From Chthoniobacterales bacterium (GTDB taxonomy: Bacteria > Verrucomicrobiota > Verrucomicrobiia > Chthoniobacterales > UBA10450), in the NCBI GenBank assembly GCA_013812515.1, contig JACCTI010000234.1, forward strand, positions 1 through 6,427: DNA of 6,427 nt, written 5' to 3'. Within the stretch, counting starts at the first letter, position 1; the number at the start of each line of letters is the position of its first letter. The translations under genes were made by a program, and so were the position numbers. The notes beneath the pieces were generated by a model. The model was not told where the DNA came from. It worked only from the letters and a program-made list of their open reading frames with translations, and made no database searches. Shown here one piece after another: positions 1 to 6,427 of the stretch.

Positions 1-809
1 GTAACGCTCGATAAGTGACAACAAAAACTGGCCAGCCCTATTCCAACCCACGAATTCCGACCAATGTGCATATGTAACTTCCGGAAAACCCGATATCAAT
101 GATTGTCCCTCTAATGTCACTATCACGAACTAGTCCGTATATCTGAGGCACGCTTTTTGGCTACTGTGATACAATGTACCCACGTCGCGAGAGGTTCAAT
201 CGATGCCGATGGCACCGACACCCATTTAGGGCAACATGTTCGCCATAGCAAGCTAAGACAGCACTGCATGGCCGTTGCCATTACCAAATTCCTGCCGAAG
301 ACACGACGGAATCAGCAGCGCACGCAACCGGAAACGCCTCCGCGACGCAGCCTCAACACCCACGCGAGTACACCTATCTAGCTTAATAGGCCCAACCATC
401 AGCAAAGTTCTCGTACGACGCAAGATTCTCAGCAATCGACTGGACTTCTGCTGTTCCCCACGGTGGTGTTGTAACTCCCGCGGGCAGAAGCCCAGTGATT
501 CAAGAGAAGGAAGAACTGCGGCCCGGAAGGCATTTCATTCTGGAGCCCGCTGGTGGCTGTGCAGATTGGAATCGGTCCCCGACTGCTCGCAATGAAACTA
601 CAGCTTGATTCGAAATGCATCAATTTACTTCGGGGAAATACTCCTCGAAACTACGGCTCGTTTGGCTTAAATACGAATCGACTTTGAATCGCACGTTGTT
701 CGATAGAACGCGTTGTTTCCTGTTGTGCTTGTGGCTCACGCCAGAACGTTTCTGGCGACCAGCAGCAGCACTTGGCACGCGATAACCTAGACTGGCAGAC
801 GCCAAACCG
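1..809. other. Gene-free leader region upstream of the polysaccharide operon
   Basis: I see no supportable gene here. All three forward frames hit a stop within the first 18 bases, so no upstream gene enters from the left on the + strand. The longest open stretches (about 60-106 codons on either strand) overlap each other, give arginine/serine/cysteine-rich translations without any recognisable motif, and lack convincing ribosome binding sites. The first 150 bases and roughly 600-720 look more AT-rich than the rest, as expected for non-coding or promoter DNA. The only clear structure is the inverted repeat at 739-757. A decayed gene cannot be excluded, but I recognise no remnant. Confidence 0.6.
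739..757. repeat. Perfect 8-bp inverted repeat (hairpin or operator-like dyad)
   Basis: CGCCAGAA (739-746) and TTCTGGCG (750-757) are exact reverse complements separated by the 3-base loop CGT. The dyad ends 52 bases before the ATG at 810. No run of T follows it, so it does not look like an intrinsic terminator. It could be a protein-binding dyad or an RNA hairpin in the leader of the operon. A perfect 8-bp stem with a short loop is not rare enough in 6.4 kb to rule out chance. Confidence 0.4.
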
Positions 810-2204
810 ATGCTACCCAAATCTTCATCGCTGACAGCGTTTAGTGTGCAGCCTCCGGACCTCGCGAGTCGGTTGATCGTGTGGGGTACATGGTTAGCCA
901 TGACTCTTGTACTCTTTGCAGGCATGGCCTACTGGAGTTCACCGATTCCATTAGCCGAGGATTGGCTCCTCGTTGCTCCTCTTACCGGGCATGAGCCAAA
1001 TCTAGCCGCTTGGGTATGGGCGCAGAATAACGAGCATCGCAGCCCACTTTCACGATTGTTACTCCTTGCGCTGTTGCAAGCGTCCCATGGCGATTTCAGC
1101 GTCAGCGGGTATTTCAATATCGTAGTGCTCTCGGCCGCGACCGCGCTCGCGATCATTGCTAGCAGTAAGCTCCGCGGGCGAATTGATGTGGCTGATATTT
1201 TTTTCCCGCTGACACTCCTGCATCTGGGACATTCGGTGCAGTTTCTGTTCGGCTGGCAGCTTACGTTCGTCCTCCCGGTGGTTATCCTGATCGCGATCGA
1301 GTGTGTTCTGTTCGGTCCGCGCTCGATCACGTCTCGTAGCGGAGCATTCGTAGTCGGGTCTGGTCTGGTTCTTCTTCCGTTGTGCGGAGGAGGTAACGGG
1401 CTACTCTACGTTCCAACGCTTGGCGCATTATTACTTTACTTTGGCTGGCGCTGCCGGGCACAGCACTGTGAGGCCTCACAGCAGCGCTCCCTGGCTCTGT
1501 GGCACTTCAGTTCCGCCATACTTACCCTTCTAGTAAGCGCGATCTACTTCATCGGTTACCAGAAGCCGACGTGGAATCCACCTAGTCCAGGGATCGTACC
1601 TTCGGCGAAGACCGCCTTGAAAGTGCTTGCTTTGGGGTTTGGTCCGATTGTCGAAAAAGCCTGGGTGCCGTTCATAATGCTAGCTCTCGGGCTTACGATT
1701 GCGACTGCCTGCTGCGCCCTCCGCGCTTGCGCGCGAGATCAAGGCTTTGCGCGGGAGCGTGCCATCGGGGCGACCGTCTTTCTACTGACCGCGATGACAG
1801 CTGCATGCGCCGTCGGATGGGTACGAGCGGGCTACGTGCCGGAATTTGGCATTCCGACGCGTTACGCTCTTTTGGTTACTCCCGCGTTTTGCGCTTGTTT
1901 CTTCGCTTGGGAAAGTTTCGCATCAAGCGCGGCTGTGCAGCGTATATTAGCGGCAGTCATGCTGGTGCTGCTGCCTTTTAATACCTGGGCGGGCCATACG
2001 ATGTTTGCCGCTTGGTACACTGATGGTATGAAAGCCCTTCACCTGGATTTGGGCAAGGGTATTCCGCTTGAGGAGATCGCCACTAAACACCGCTCGTTCC
2101 TGATTCATTGGTGGGAGCCCGGACGACTTGCGCAACAGATGCAATGGCTACGCGATGCTGGCATCACTCCGTTTAATCAGCCGCAGGAAAGGGGCGTCCG
2201 GTGA
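810..2204 (+). CDS. Polytopic membrane protein, possible GT-C-like glycosyltransferase
   Basis: A 464-residue integral membrane protein of uncertain function. I see about ten hydrophobic segments, roughly at residues 22-42, 102-118, 144-168, 178-192, 196-213, 233-249, 286-306, 317-338, 351-370 and 378-393. A short cytoplasmic start precedes the first, and a soluble tail of about 70 residues follows the last. The loop after the first segment carries an acidic EDW motif (50-52) and then NNEHR (73-77). GT-C enzymes, which use polyprenyl-phosphate sugars, typically have an acidic catalytic residue in this first outward loop. A PTRY motif (349-352) opens a late helix, as in many uncharacterised polysaccharide-locus membrane proteins. 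GT-C membership is therefore an inference from topology and context; a polymerase-like or other envelope role is possible. The start at 810 keeps the first helix whole (ATG at 900 would cut it), and an in-frame stop at 783-785 limits extension. No clear ribosome binding site is visible. The next gene begins 40 bases downstream. Confidence 0.75.
   Translation: MLPKSSSLTAFSVQPPDLASRLIVWGTWLAMTLVLFAGMAYWSSPIPLAEDWLLVAPLTGHEPNLAAWVWAQNNEHRSPLSRLLLLALLQASHGDFSVSGYFNIVVLSAATALAIIASSKLRGRIDVADIFFPLTLLHLGHSVQFLFGWQLTFVLPVVILIAIECVLFGPRSITSRSGAFVVGSGLVLLPLCGGGNGLLYVPTLGALLLYFGWRCRAQHCEASQQRSLALWHFSSAILTLLVSAIYFIGYQKPTWNPPSPGIVPSAKTALKVLALGFGPIVEKAWVPFIMLALGLTIATACCALRACARDQGFARERAIGATVFLLTAMTAACAVGWVRAGYVPEFGIPTRYALLVTPAFCACFFAWESFASSAAVQRILAAVMLVLLPFNTWAGHTMFAAWYTDGMKALHLDLGKGIPLEEIATKHRSFLIHWWEPGRLAQQMQWLRDAGITPFNQPQERGVR
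1466..1481. repeat. Perfect 16-bp palindrome inside the membrane-protein gene
   Basis: CTGTGAGGCCTCACAG is its own reverse complement with no spacer and sits in the codons for residues 219-224, in a hydrophilic loop of the membrane protein. The flanking bases do not extend the pairing. It may be chance; there is no other sign of a regulatory site there. Confidence 0.3.
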
Positions 2205-2244
2205 GGGAGTGCATGTCAGTTAGGAACGATTCGCGATAGAGGGC

Positions 2245-4989
2245 ATGAGCTTTCCGAAGACAAAGTGCGTCGATGTGGAGGTGAGTCAGTCCGTCGAGAC
2301 CTTGGAGGACCTTGAGGGATACGCCGCCGTCCGCGCGCTGGTGCGCGTCCTCGGCACCCCCGTCGGTTTTTTGAACCTCAGCGTCGTGGGCGACCACGTC
2401 TCTGCCGCAAGTCTTCGCCGCGCAATTGTCGAGGAACTCTCTTTCCCCATTTTCGAACGCTTCGCCGCTGCCGCCTTGGAACAGGCGCCATTACCCCAGA
2501 AGGGGTTTGAAATCGCTGATCTCGTGGCAGCCGAAGCCGTTCCCAAAGAAGGGCCCTTTCCCCCTGTTACCGTCGCAGTTTGCACGCGCGACCGCACGGC
2601 TGATCTCGCTGTCTGTCTCCAATCGCTTCTCCGCATCGATTACCCAAATCTGGAACTGTTGGTAGTAGATAACGCGCCTTCTGATGACGCCACACAGCGC
2701 CTGGTTGGCGACCAGTTTCCATCGGTCCGACATGTTCTCGAACCGCGACCCGGGCTTGACTGGGCCCGTAATCGGGCGGTGCTGGAATCCGGCGGTGAGA
2801 TCCTGGCTTACACTGACGATGACGTCGTGGTAGATCGCGGCTGGATTCGGGCATTAGTAGGCAGCTTTAACGATGACGTTGGAATCGTCTGCGTGACTGG
2901 ACTGGTTATCGCAGACGAATTGGACACTGAAGCTCAGCAGCTGTTCGAGCTCTATGGGGGGTTCGGGCGCGGTTTTCAGCGTGGCTGGTTTCGCAAACCA
3001 TACGGCTTCGGTGCGGACGATACAGGAGAGAAGCGGTTGCCAGAGGTTCCGATCAGCAACACGGCGATGCACAGAATTCTCCGGCGCGACCGGGGGAGAT
3101 CGCCATATTTCGGCACGGGCGCTTTGGGCACTGGCTGTAACATGGCTTACCGCCGCTCCTTCCTCGAAGAGATCGGTGGGTTCGATCCTGCCCTTGACGT
3201 GGGAACGCCAACTAACGGTGGCGGTGATTTGGAGATGTATTTTCGCGTTCTTCGAGAAGGTTACACGCTCGCCTATGAGCCAGGTGCCATCGTGCGTCAC
3301 CGGCACCGGCAGGAACGAGAGAGACTAAAGACCCAGATCCAAAGCAACGGCGTCGGGCTTTTCTCTTTTTTCCTGCGCATCGCTCAAAAGTATCCTGATG
3401 AGCGGTTGGCCGTAGCAAGGTTCGCAATCTGGTGGATCCGGTTCTGGCACGTTCGCCGATTATTTACCTCCCTCTTCCGGCCCGGCTTCTTTCCGCTGGA
3501 TCTTATCTTGGCGGAACTGACGAGCGTCTTCAAAGCGCCTCGAGCGCTCCACCAGTCACGGACACGTGCGCGGGAGATTGCCGCTGAGTTTCCGGATGAA
3601 CCTTTCTTACAGGCGAGCGGCGTGCGGCTCGAAAGCCCGCCTGCCGCACACCGCCGCCTCGCCCAAGCAGTCCGCACGACCGAACTGAGTCAGCCACTCG
3701 GTCCTCTGACCGATATCGACTTCTACCCCAGGGTACTTGTTCTGGTTTCCGCGTACGGCCAGCTGGTGGGGGGCTTCGAACTCCAGAACAATTACCAAAA
3801 CTGTGGCGTGCTGCGCCTGCGCGAAGGAATTGTGAAACATTGCTCGCTGAAGTTGCTCAAACCATACGCCGATTCCAAAGGCATGCTGACCTACAGCCTC
3901 GCCGTGGCTGAGCTTCTGCGGAAGCTCGAAGGTCCCCAAGAGAGCCAGGAGGTGGCGCCGCCAGAAGTCTCCTGCGACATCCCGATTTCCGTCGTTGTCG
4001 CCACGCGTGATCGGCCTGACGATCTGCGCCTTTGCCTGAAGCGATTGACGGCGCAGCAAACTTCTCGACCCGTCCAAATCATCGTAGTGGACAACGCTCC
4101 GCAGTCGGGGATCACCCGGAGAGTGGTAGCGGAATTCGCGGGCATCGAACTGATCGATGAACTCCGACCGGGTGTCTCTTATGCACGCAATACCGGGTTC
4201 GCCGCCGCCACTGGCGAGATCATCCTCAGCACGGATGATGACGTCACTGTGCCGCCAAGCTGGGTGGAAAGCATGGTCGCCCCGTTCGCGCGCAACGATG
4301 TAATGATTGTCTGCGGCAACGTGATTCCGGTGGAGCTTGAGACTGCCGCTCAGCATTTGTATGAAATCTACGGCGGGCTGGGGCGGGGTTACGTACCGTG
4401 GGAAGCTGATAGTTCGTGGTTCAGGATGTTCAGACGCCGCTCCGTGCCAGTATGGCAGCTTGGTGCCACCGCGAACGGCGCGTTTCGCGCGGAAGTGATG
4501 AGAGATCCGCGCGTGGGCATGCTGGAGGAATGTCTCGGCTGCGGGATGCCGAGTGAGGGAAGCGAGGACAACTACTTCCTTTACAAGGCTCTGAAGGCCG
4601 GCATGAAAATCGTTTATGAACCGAGCGCGCATGTTTACCACCGCCATCGCGCGGACCTCAAAGCGCTGAAAAAGCAACTCTTTGGATACAGCAAAGGTTT
4701 TATCTGCTTTCACCTTCTCCAGATAAAACGCGACCGCGATTTCCGCGCCGTGACGGCGCTTCTCGTTATCCTTCCCATGCACTTTTGCAGGCGCGCCTGG
4801 TCCGCGATGACTCGCAAAGGGGATTACCCGTTGACTCTGCTCTTAACTGAGCTTCACGGCTGGATCGCTGGCCCCTTCGCGTTATGGCAGTCAGAGCGAC
4901 GTGTGCAAAAGCTTGGTCGCAGCCACCCCATGCCAGCAGCACGGACCGCTGGTCTTGGCACCACCTGTTCAAACGATCCGAGGCTATGA
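2245..4989 (+). CDS. Tandem two-module family-2 glycosyltransferase
   Basis: A 914-residue cytoplasmic or membrane-associated protein with two complete GT-A fold, family GT2 domains; single-domain GT2 enzymes are usually about 300 residues. GT2 enzymes transfer sugars from nucleotide-sugar donors, here presumably onto a lipid-linked glycan. Domain 1 (about 107-355) shows VAVCTRDR (110-117), VVDNAP (140-145), a DDD metal/nucleotide-binding triad (191-193), GTGCNMAYRR (295-304), GGGDLE with candidate catalytic D328 (325-330), and RHRHR (351-355). Domain 2 (about 579-802) shows VVVATRDR (583-590), VVDNAP (614-619), DDD (664-666), GSEDNY with D775 (772-777), and HRHR (799-802). Each core is preceded by a short similar region (27-66 and 495-534) and followed by a similar helical tail (416-445 and 861-890), so the protein is two diverged copies of one module. 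Donor and acceptor sugars cannot be read from the sequence. The ATG at 2245 has only GAGGG very close before it; an in-frame stop at 2221-2223 limits upstream starts. The stop overlaps the permease start. Confidence 0.9.
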   Translation: MSFPKTKCVDVEVSQSVETLEDLEGYAAVRALVRVLGTPVGFLNLSVVGDHVSAASLRRAIVEELSFPIFERFAAAALEQAPLPQKGFEIADLVAAEAVPKEGPFPPVTVAVCTRDRTADLAVCLQSLLRIDYPNLELLVVDNAPSDDATQRLVGDQFPSVRHVLEPRPGLDWARNRAVLESGGEILAYTDDDVVVDRGWIRALVGSFNDDVGIVCVTGLVIADELDTEAQQLFELYGGFGRGFQRGWFRKPYGFGADDTGEKRLPEVPISNTAMHRILRRDRGRSPYFGTGALGTGCNMAYRRSFLEEIGGFDPALDVGTPTNGGGDLEMYFRVLREGYTLAYEPGAIVRHRHRQERERLKTQIQSNGVGLFSFFLRIAQKYPDERLAVARFAIWWIRFWHVRRLFTSLFRPGFFPLDLILAELTSVFKAPRALHQSRTRAREIAAEFPDEPFLQASGVRLESPPAAHRRLAQAVRTTELSQPLGPLTDIDFYPRVLVLVSAYGQLVGGFELQNNYQNCGVLRLREGIVKHCSLKLLKPYADSKGMLTYSLAVAELLRKLEGPQESQEVAPPEVSCDIPISVVVATRDRPDDLRLCLKRLTAQQTSRPVQIIVVDNAPQSGITRRVVAEFAGIELIDELRPGVSYARNTGFAAATGEIILSTDDDVTVPPSWVESMVAPFARNDVMIVCGNVIPVELETAAQHLYEIYGGLGRGYVPWEADSSWFRMFRRRSVPVWQLGATANGAFRAEVMRDPRVGMLEECLGCGMPSEGSEDNYFLYKALKAGMKIVYEPSAHVYHRHRADLKALKKQLFGYSKGFICFHLLQIKRDRDFRAVTALLVILPMHFCRRAWSAMTRKGDYPLTLLLTELHGWIAGPFALWQSERRVQKLGRSHPMPAARTAGLGTTCSNDPRL
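4986..4989 (+). other. ATGA stop/start overlap coupling glycosyltransferase and permease
   Basis: The permease start codon (ATG 4986-4988) shares bases with the glycosyltransferase stop codon (TGA 4987-4989). A GAGG lies just before it at 4980-4983, closer than the usual ribosome-binding distance, which favours termination-reinitiation. This overlap decides the permease start against the longer ATG at 4884. Confidence 0.8.
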
Positions 4990-5801
4990 GCACCCCCACT
5001 TTGCCCCTGGCTTGGTCGGGGTTCTCCGTCCGACGATTCACCCATCGGTGTGATCTGCTGGCGCAAATAGTCGGCCGGGACATGAAGATACTGTACAAGC
5101 GCTCCGTTCTCGGTGTGCTTTGGTCCCTCCTGAACCCATTGATGCAATTGGTTGTCTTTGTCTTTGTTTTCCAGCGTGTGCTCGAAGTTCAGATGCCGGA
5201 GCGCACATCCTATCCTGCTTTCACTTTTGTGGGCATCCTGGCCTGGACTTGGTTCTCGGCTTCATTGAGCCAGTCGGCCTCTGCAGTCACGGGTAGCAAG
5301 GAGCTAATCAAACGACCGGGTTTTCCAGCAGCAATCCTCCCTGTGGCTACGTTGATCATGAACCTGATTCATTATCTTCTGGCCCTGCCGATTCTTCTGG
5401 TTTTTCTGCTCTCCGACCGCGCACCGCTGAACATAACATTGTTCCTTCTGCCGGTAGTTATCGGCTTGCAATTCATCGTGACACTTAGCCTCGGCTATCT
5501 GGTGGCGACCGCGAACGTGATCTTTCGCGATACGCAACACATTGTCAGTGTCCTGCTGCCGCTCATGTTCTACCTGACACCTATCTTCTACGACCCCGCT
5601 CGCGTGCCCGCGCAATACGGTAAGATTCTGCTGTTTAACCCGATGAACCACGTCATCACCGCCTACCGAGCGATCTTTCTTTTCGGCAAGGCGCCGGACT
5701 GGTCTGCCCTGGCGATGATTGCAGCGATCGCCGGAGTTGTGCTCTTTCTCACCCATCGCTTTTTCATGAGCGTCAGCTCTCGATTCGTGGACGAGCTGTG
5801 A
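4986..5801 (+). CDS. wzm: ABC-2 type polysaccharide export permease (Wzm/TagG family)
   Basis: The membrane subunit of a polysaccharide ABC exporter, which with its ATPase moves a completed lipid-linked glycan from the cytoplasmic to the periplasmic side of the inner membrane. At 271 residues it has the usual family length. Six membrane segments are visible, near 47-66, 77-96, 114-141, 150-176, 186-203 and 239-258. Family hallmarks are the amphipathic N-terminal stretch ending YKRSVLGVLWSLLNPL (37-52), NVIFRDTQHI (177-186), FYLTPIFY (195-202) and NPMNHVITAYR (218-228). The frame is open back to an ATG at 4884, but the extra 34 residues lie inside the glycosyltransferase gene and do not resemble the family. 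The ATG at 4986 forms an ATGA overlap with the upstream TGA and follows GAGG (4980-4983), so translation is probably coupled. The symbol is a family-level label; orthology to a named wzm is not established. Confidence 0.92.
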   Translation: MSTPTLPLAWSGFSVRRFTHRCDLLAQIVGRDMKILYKRSVLGVLWSLLNPLMQLVVFVFVFQRVLEVQMPERTSYPAFTFVGILAWTWFSASLSQSASAVTGSKELIKRPGFPAAILPVATLIMNLIHYLLALPILLVFLLSDRAPLNITLFLLPVVIGLQFIVTLSLGYLVATANVIFRDTQHIVSVLLPLMFYLTPIFYDPARVPAQYGKILLFNPMNHVITAYRAIFLFGKAPDWSALAMIAAIAGVVLFLTHRFFMSVSSRFVDEL

Positions 5802-5803
5802 TG
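5799..5803 (+). other. TGATG stop/start overlap coupling permease and ATPase
   Basis: The permease stop (TGA 5799-5801) and ATPase start (ATG 5801-5803) share one base. No strong ribosome binding site precedes the ATG, so re-initiation by ribosomes finishing the permease is the likely mode. This would keep the two exporter subunits in balanced amounts. Confidence 0.8.
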
Positions 5804-6427
5804 AACGCTCATCCGATTACGGTTCAGGGGTTAGGCAAAAAGTTCCGGCGCTATAGTAGTCACCGTCCTACGACCCTTAAGGAAGCAGTGATTTTTGGGA
5901 AGTGGCGGATGGGACCGATCGAAAGATTTTGGGTGCTCCGTAATGTTTCCTTTAGTGTGGCGGCGGGCGATATTCTTGGGATCATCGGACAAAACGGCGC
6001 TGGTAAATCCACGTTGCTGCGATTGACCGGTGGAGTTGGGCGTCCCGATGAGGGATGGGCGAAAGTACGCGGACGAATTGGATCTCTCCTGGACTTGGGG
6101 TCTGGCTTTCACGGAGATCTTACCGGTCGTGAAAACGTTTTCGTTAGCGCCGTTATCGATGGAGTCTCCCGCCGTCGAGTCGCCGAACGTTTTGACGAAA
6201 TTGTGGAGTTCGCGGAACTCGGCCAGTTTATCGACAGCCCGCTTCGCACCTACAGCACAGGTATGCAGATGCGTCTGGCTTTTTCGGTGGCCGTGCACAC
6301 CGAACCACAAATCCTTTTGATCGACGAGGTCCTCTCCGTCGGCGACATCAGCTTTCAGAAGAAGTGCCTTGACCGCATCGGCAGGTTTCGCGACGAAGGG
6401 TGCGCCATTGTTCTGGTCTCGCACGAT
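5801..6427 (+). CDS. wzt: Polysaccharide ABC exporter ATPase (Wzt/TagH family), 3' end beyond window
   Basis: The nucleotide-binding subunit that powers glycan export through the permease encoded just upstream. The reading frame stays open from ATG 5801 to the last base, giving 209 residues with no stop, so the gene is cut by the window edge rather than broken. Visible ABC motifs are Walker A GQNGAGKST (63-71), the Q-loop region around 93-104 (RIGSLLDLGSGF lacks an obvious Q, as is common in this family), signature YSTGMQ (151-156), Walker B ILLIDE (171-176) with catalytic E176, D-loop-like SVGD (179-182), and the H-loop SHD (207-209), where the window ends. The LKEAV segment (26-30), before the VLRNVSF strand (45-51), also fits Wzt/TagH proteins. 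The start overlaps the permease stop as TGATG, so the two subunits are likely made in coupled fashion. Whether a C-terminal carbohydrate-binding domain follows cannot be seen. The symbol is family-level only. Confidence 0.93.
   Translation, partial: MNAHPITVQGLGKKFRRYSSHRPTTLKEAVIFGKWRMGPIERFWVLRNVSFSVAAGDILGIIGQNGAGKSTLLRLTGGVGRPDEGWAKVRGRIGSLLDLGSGFHGDLTGRENVFVSAVIDGVSRRRVAERFDEIVEFAELGQFIDSPLRTYSTGMQMRLAFSVAVHTEPQILLIDEVLSVGDISFQKKCLDRIGRFRDEGCAIVLVSHD

Noticed and set aside
167..175. TGATACAAT, matching an extended -10 promoter element.
   Set aside because: No -35 element at 15-18 bases upstream, and it lies over 600 bases from the first supported gene. A short match like this is readily found by chance.
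157..595. Overlapping short forward open frames (74 and 106 codons) in the leader.
   Set aside because: Arginine-rich, motif-free translations in overlapping frames, with no ribosome binding site and no hydrophobic or domain pattern.
772..788. TTGGCACG resembling the -24 half of a sigma-54 promoter.
   Set aside because: The -12 half (TTGC) is missing at the required spacing; AACC is found instead. Only about 20 bases would remain to the start codon.
620..925. A 101-codon minus-strand open frame overlapping the start of the membrane-protein gene.
   Set aside because: No recognisable motif, and it overlaps the first 116 bases of a better-supported gene in the opposite direction.
2205..2244. 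Possible terminator or internal promoter in the 40-base gap between the first two genes.
   Set aside because: No stem-loop with a T-run and no credible -35/-10 pair is visible; the gap looks like a simple operon spacer.
3607..4782. A 391-codon open frame on the minus strand opposite the second glycosyltransferase domain.
   Set aside because: Its translation shows no domain or motif, and the + strand frame here carries all GT2 motifs. It is a shadow created by codon bias in the real gene.
4884..4985. Possible N-terminal extension of the permease from an upstream in-frame ATG.
   Set aside because: The 34 extra residues lie inside the glycosyltransferase gene in another frame and do not look like the family N-terminus. 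The ATG at 4986 gives the normal family length and an ATGA overlap.
5304..5756. A 150-codon minus-strand open frame opposite the permease.
   Set aside because: Very rich in charged residues, glutamine and histidine, as expected for the antisense of a hydrophobic membrane protein; no domain is visible.

Overview
The window looks like part of a cell-surface polysaccharide locus (O-antigen or capsule type) from a bacterium with moderately GC-rich DNA. The host is probably Gram-negative, because the pairing of sugar-assembly genes with a Wzm/Wzt-type ABC exporter is typical of such loci. No 16S rRNA or other taxonomic marker is present, so I do not assign a phylum. An environmental or soil lineage is a guess from general impression only.

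Layout: positions 1-809 contain no gene I can support, only short, arginine-rich or low-complexity chance reading frames. The one structured element there is a perfect 8-bp inverted repeat (739-757), about 50 bp ahead of the first gene. From 810 to the window end, four genes lie on the + strand in what looks like one operon. They are (1) a 464-residue polytopic membrane protein with features reminiscent of GT-C type glycosyltransferases (810-2204); (2) a 914-residue protein with two family-2 glycosyltransferase modules in tandem (2245-4989); (3) a 271-residue ABC-2 type polysaccharide export permease of the Wzm/TagG family (4986-5801); and (4) the first 209 residues of its Wzt/TagH-type ATPase (5801 to beyond the window end). 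Spacing tightens downstream: 40 bp between genes 1 and 2, an ATGA stop/start overlap between 2 and 3, and a TGATG overlap between 3 and 4.

Inferred cooperation: the double GT2 protein would add sugars to a lipid-linked glycan at the cytoplasmic face of the inner membrane. The permease and ATPase would flip the finished chain across the membrane. The multi-spanning protein may transfer a sugar on the outer face or have another envelope role.

The most interesting feature is the architecture of the glycosyltransferase. The GT2 core, a short domain before it and a C-terminal helical tail all recur, so the protein is two diverged copies of one module of roughly 450 residues. I found no CRISPR array, RNA gene, transposon or clearly new system. 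This is an accessory but recognisable type of locus.
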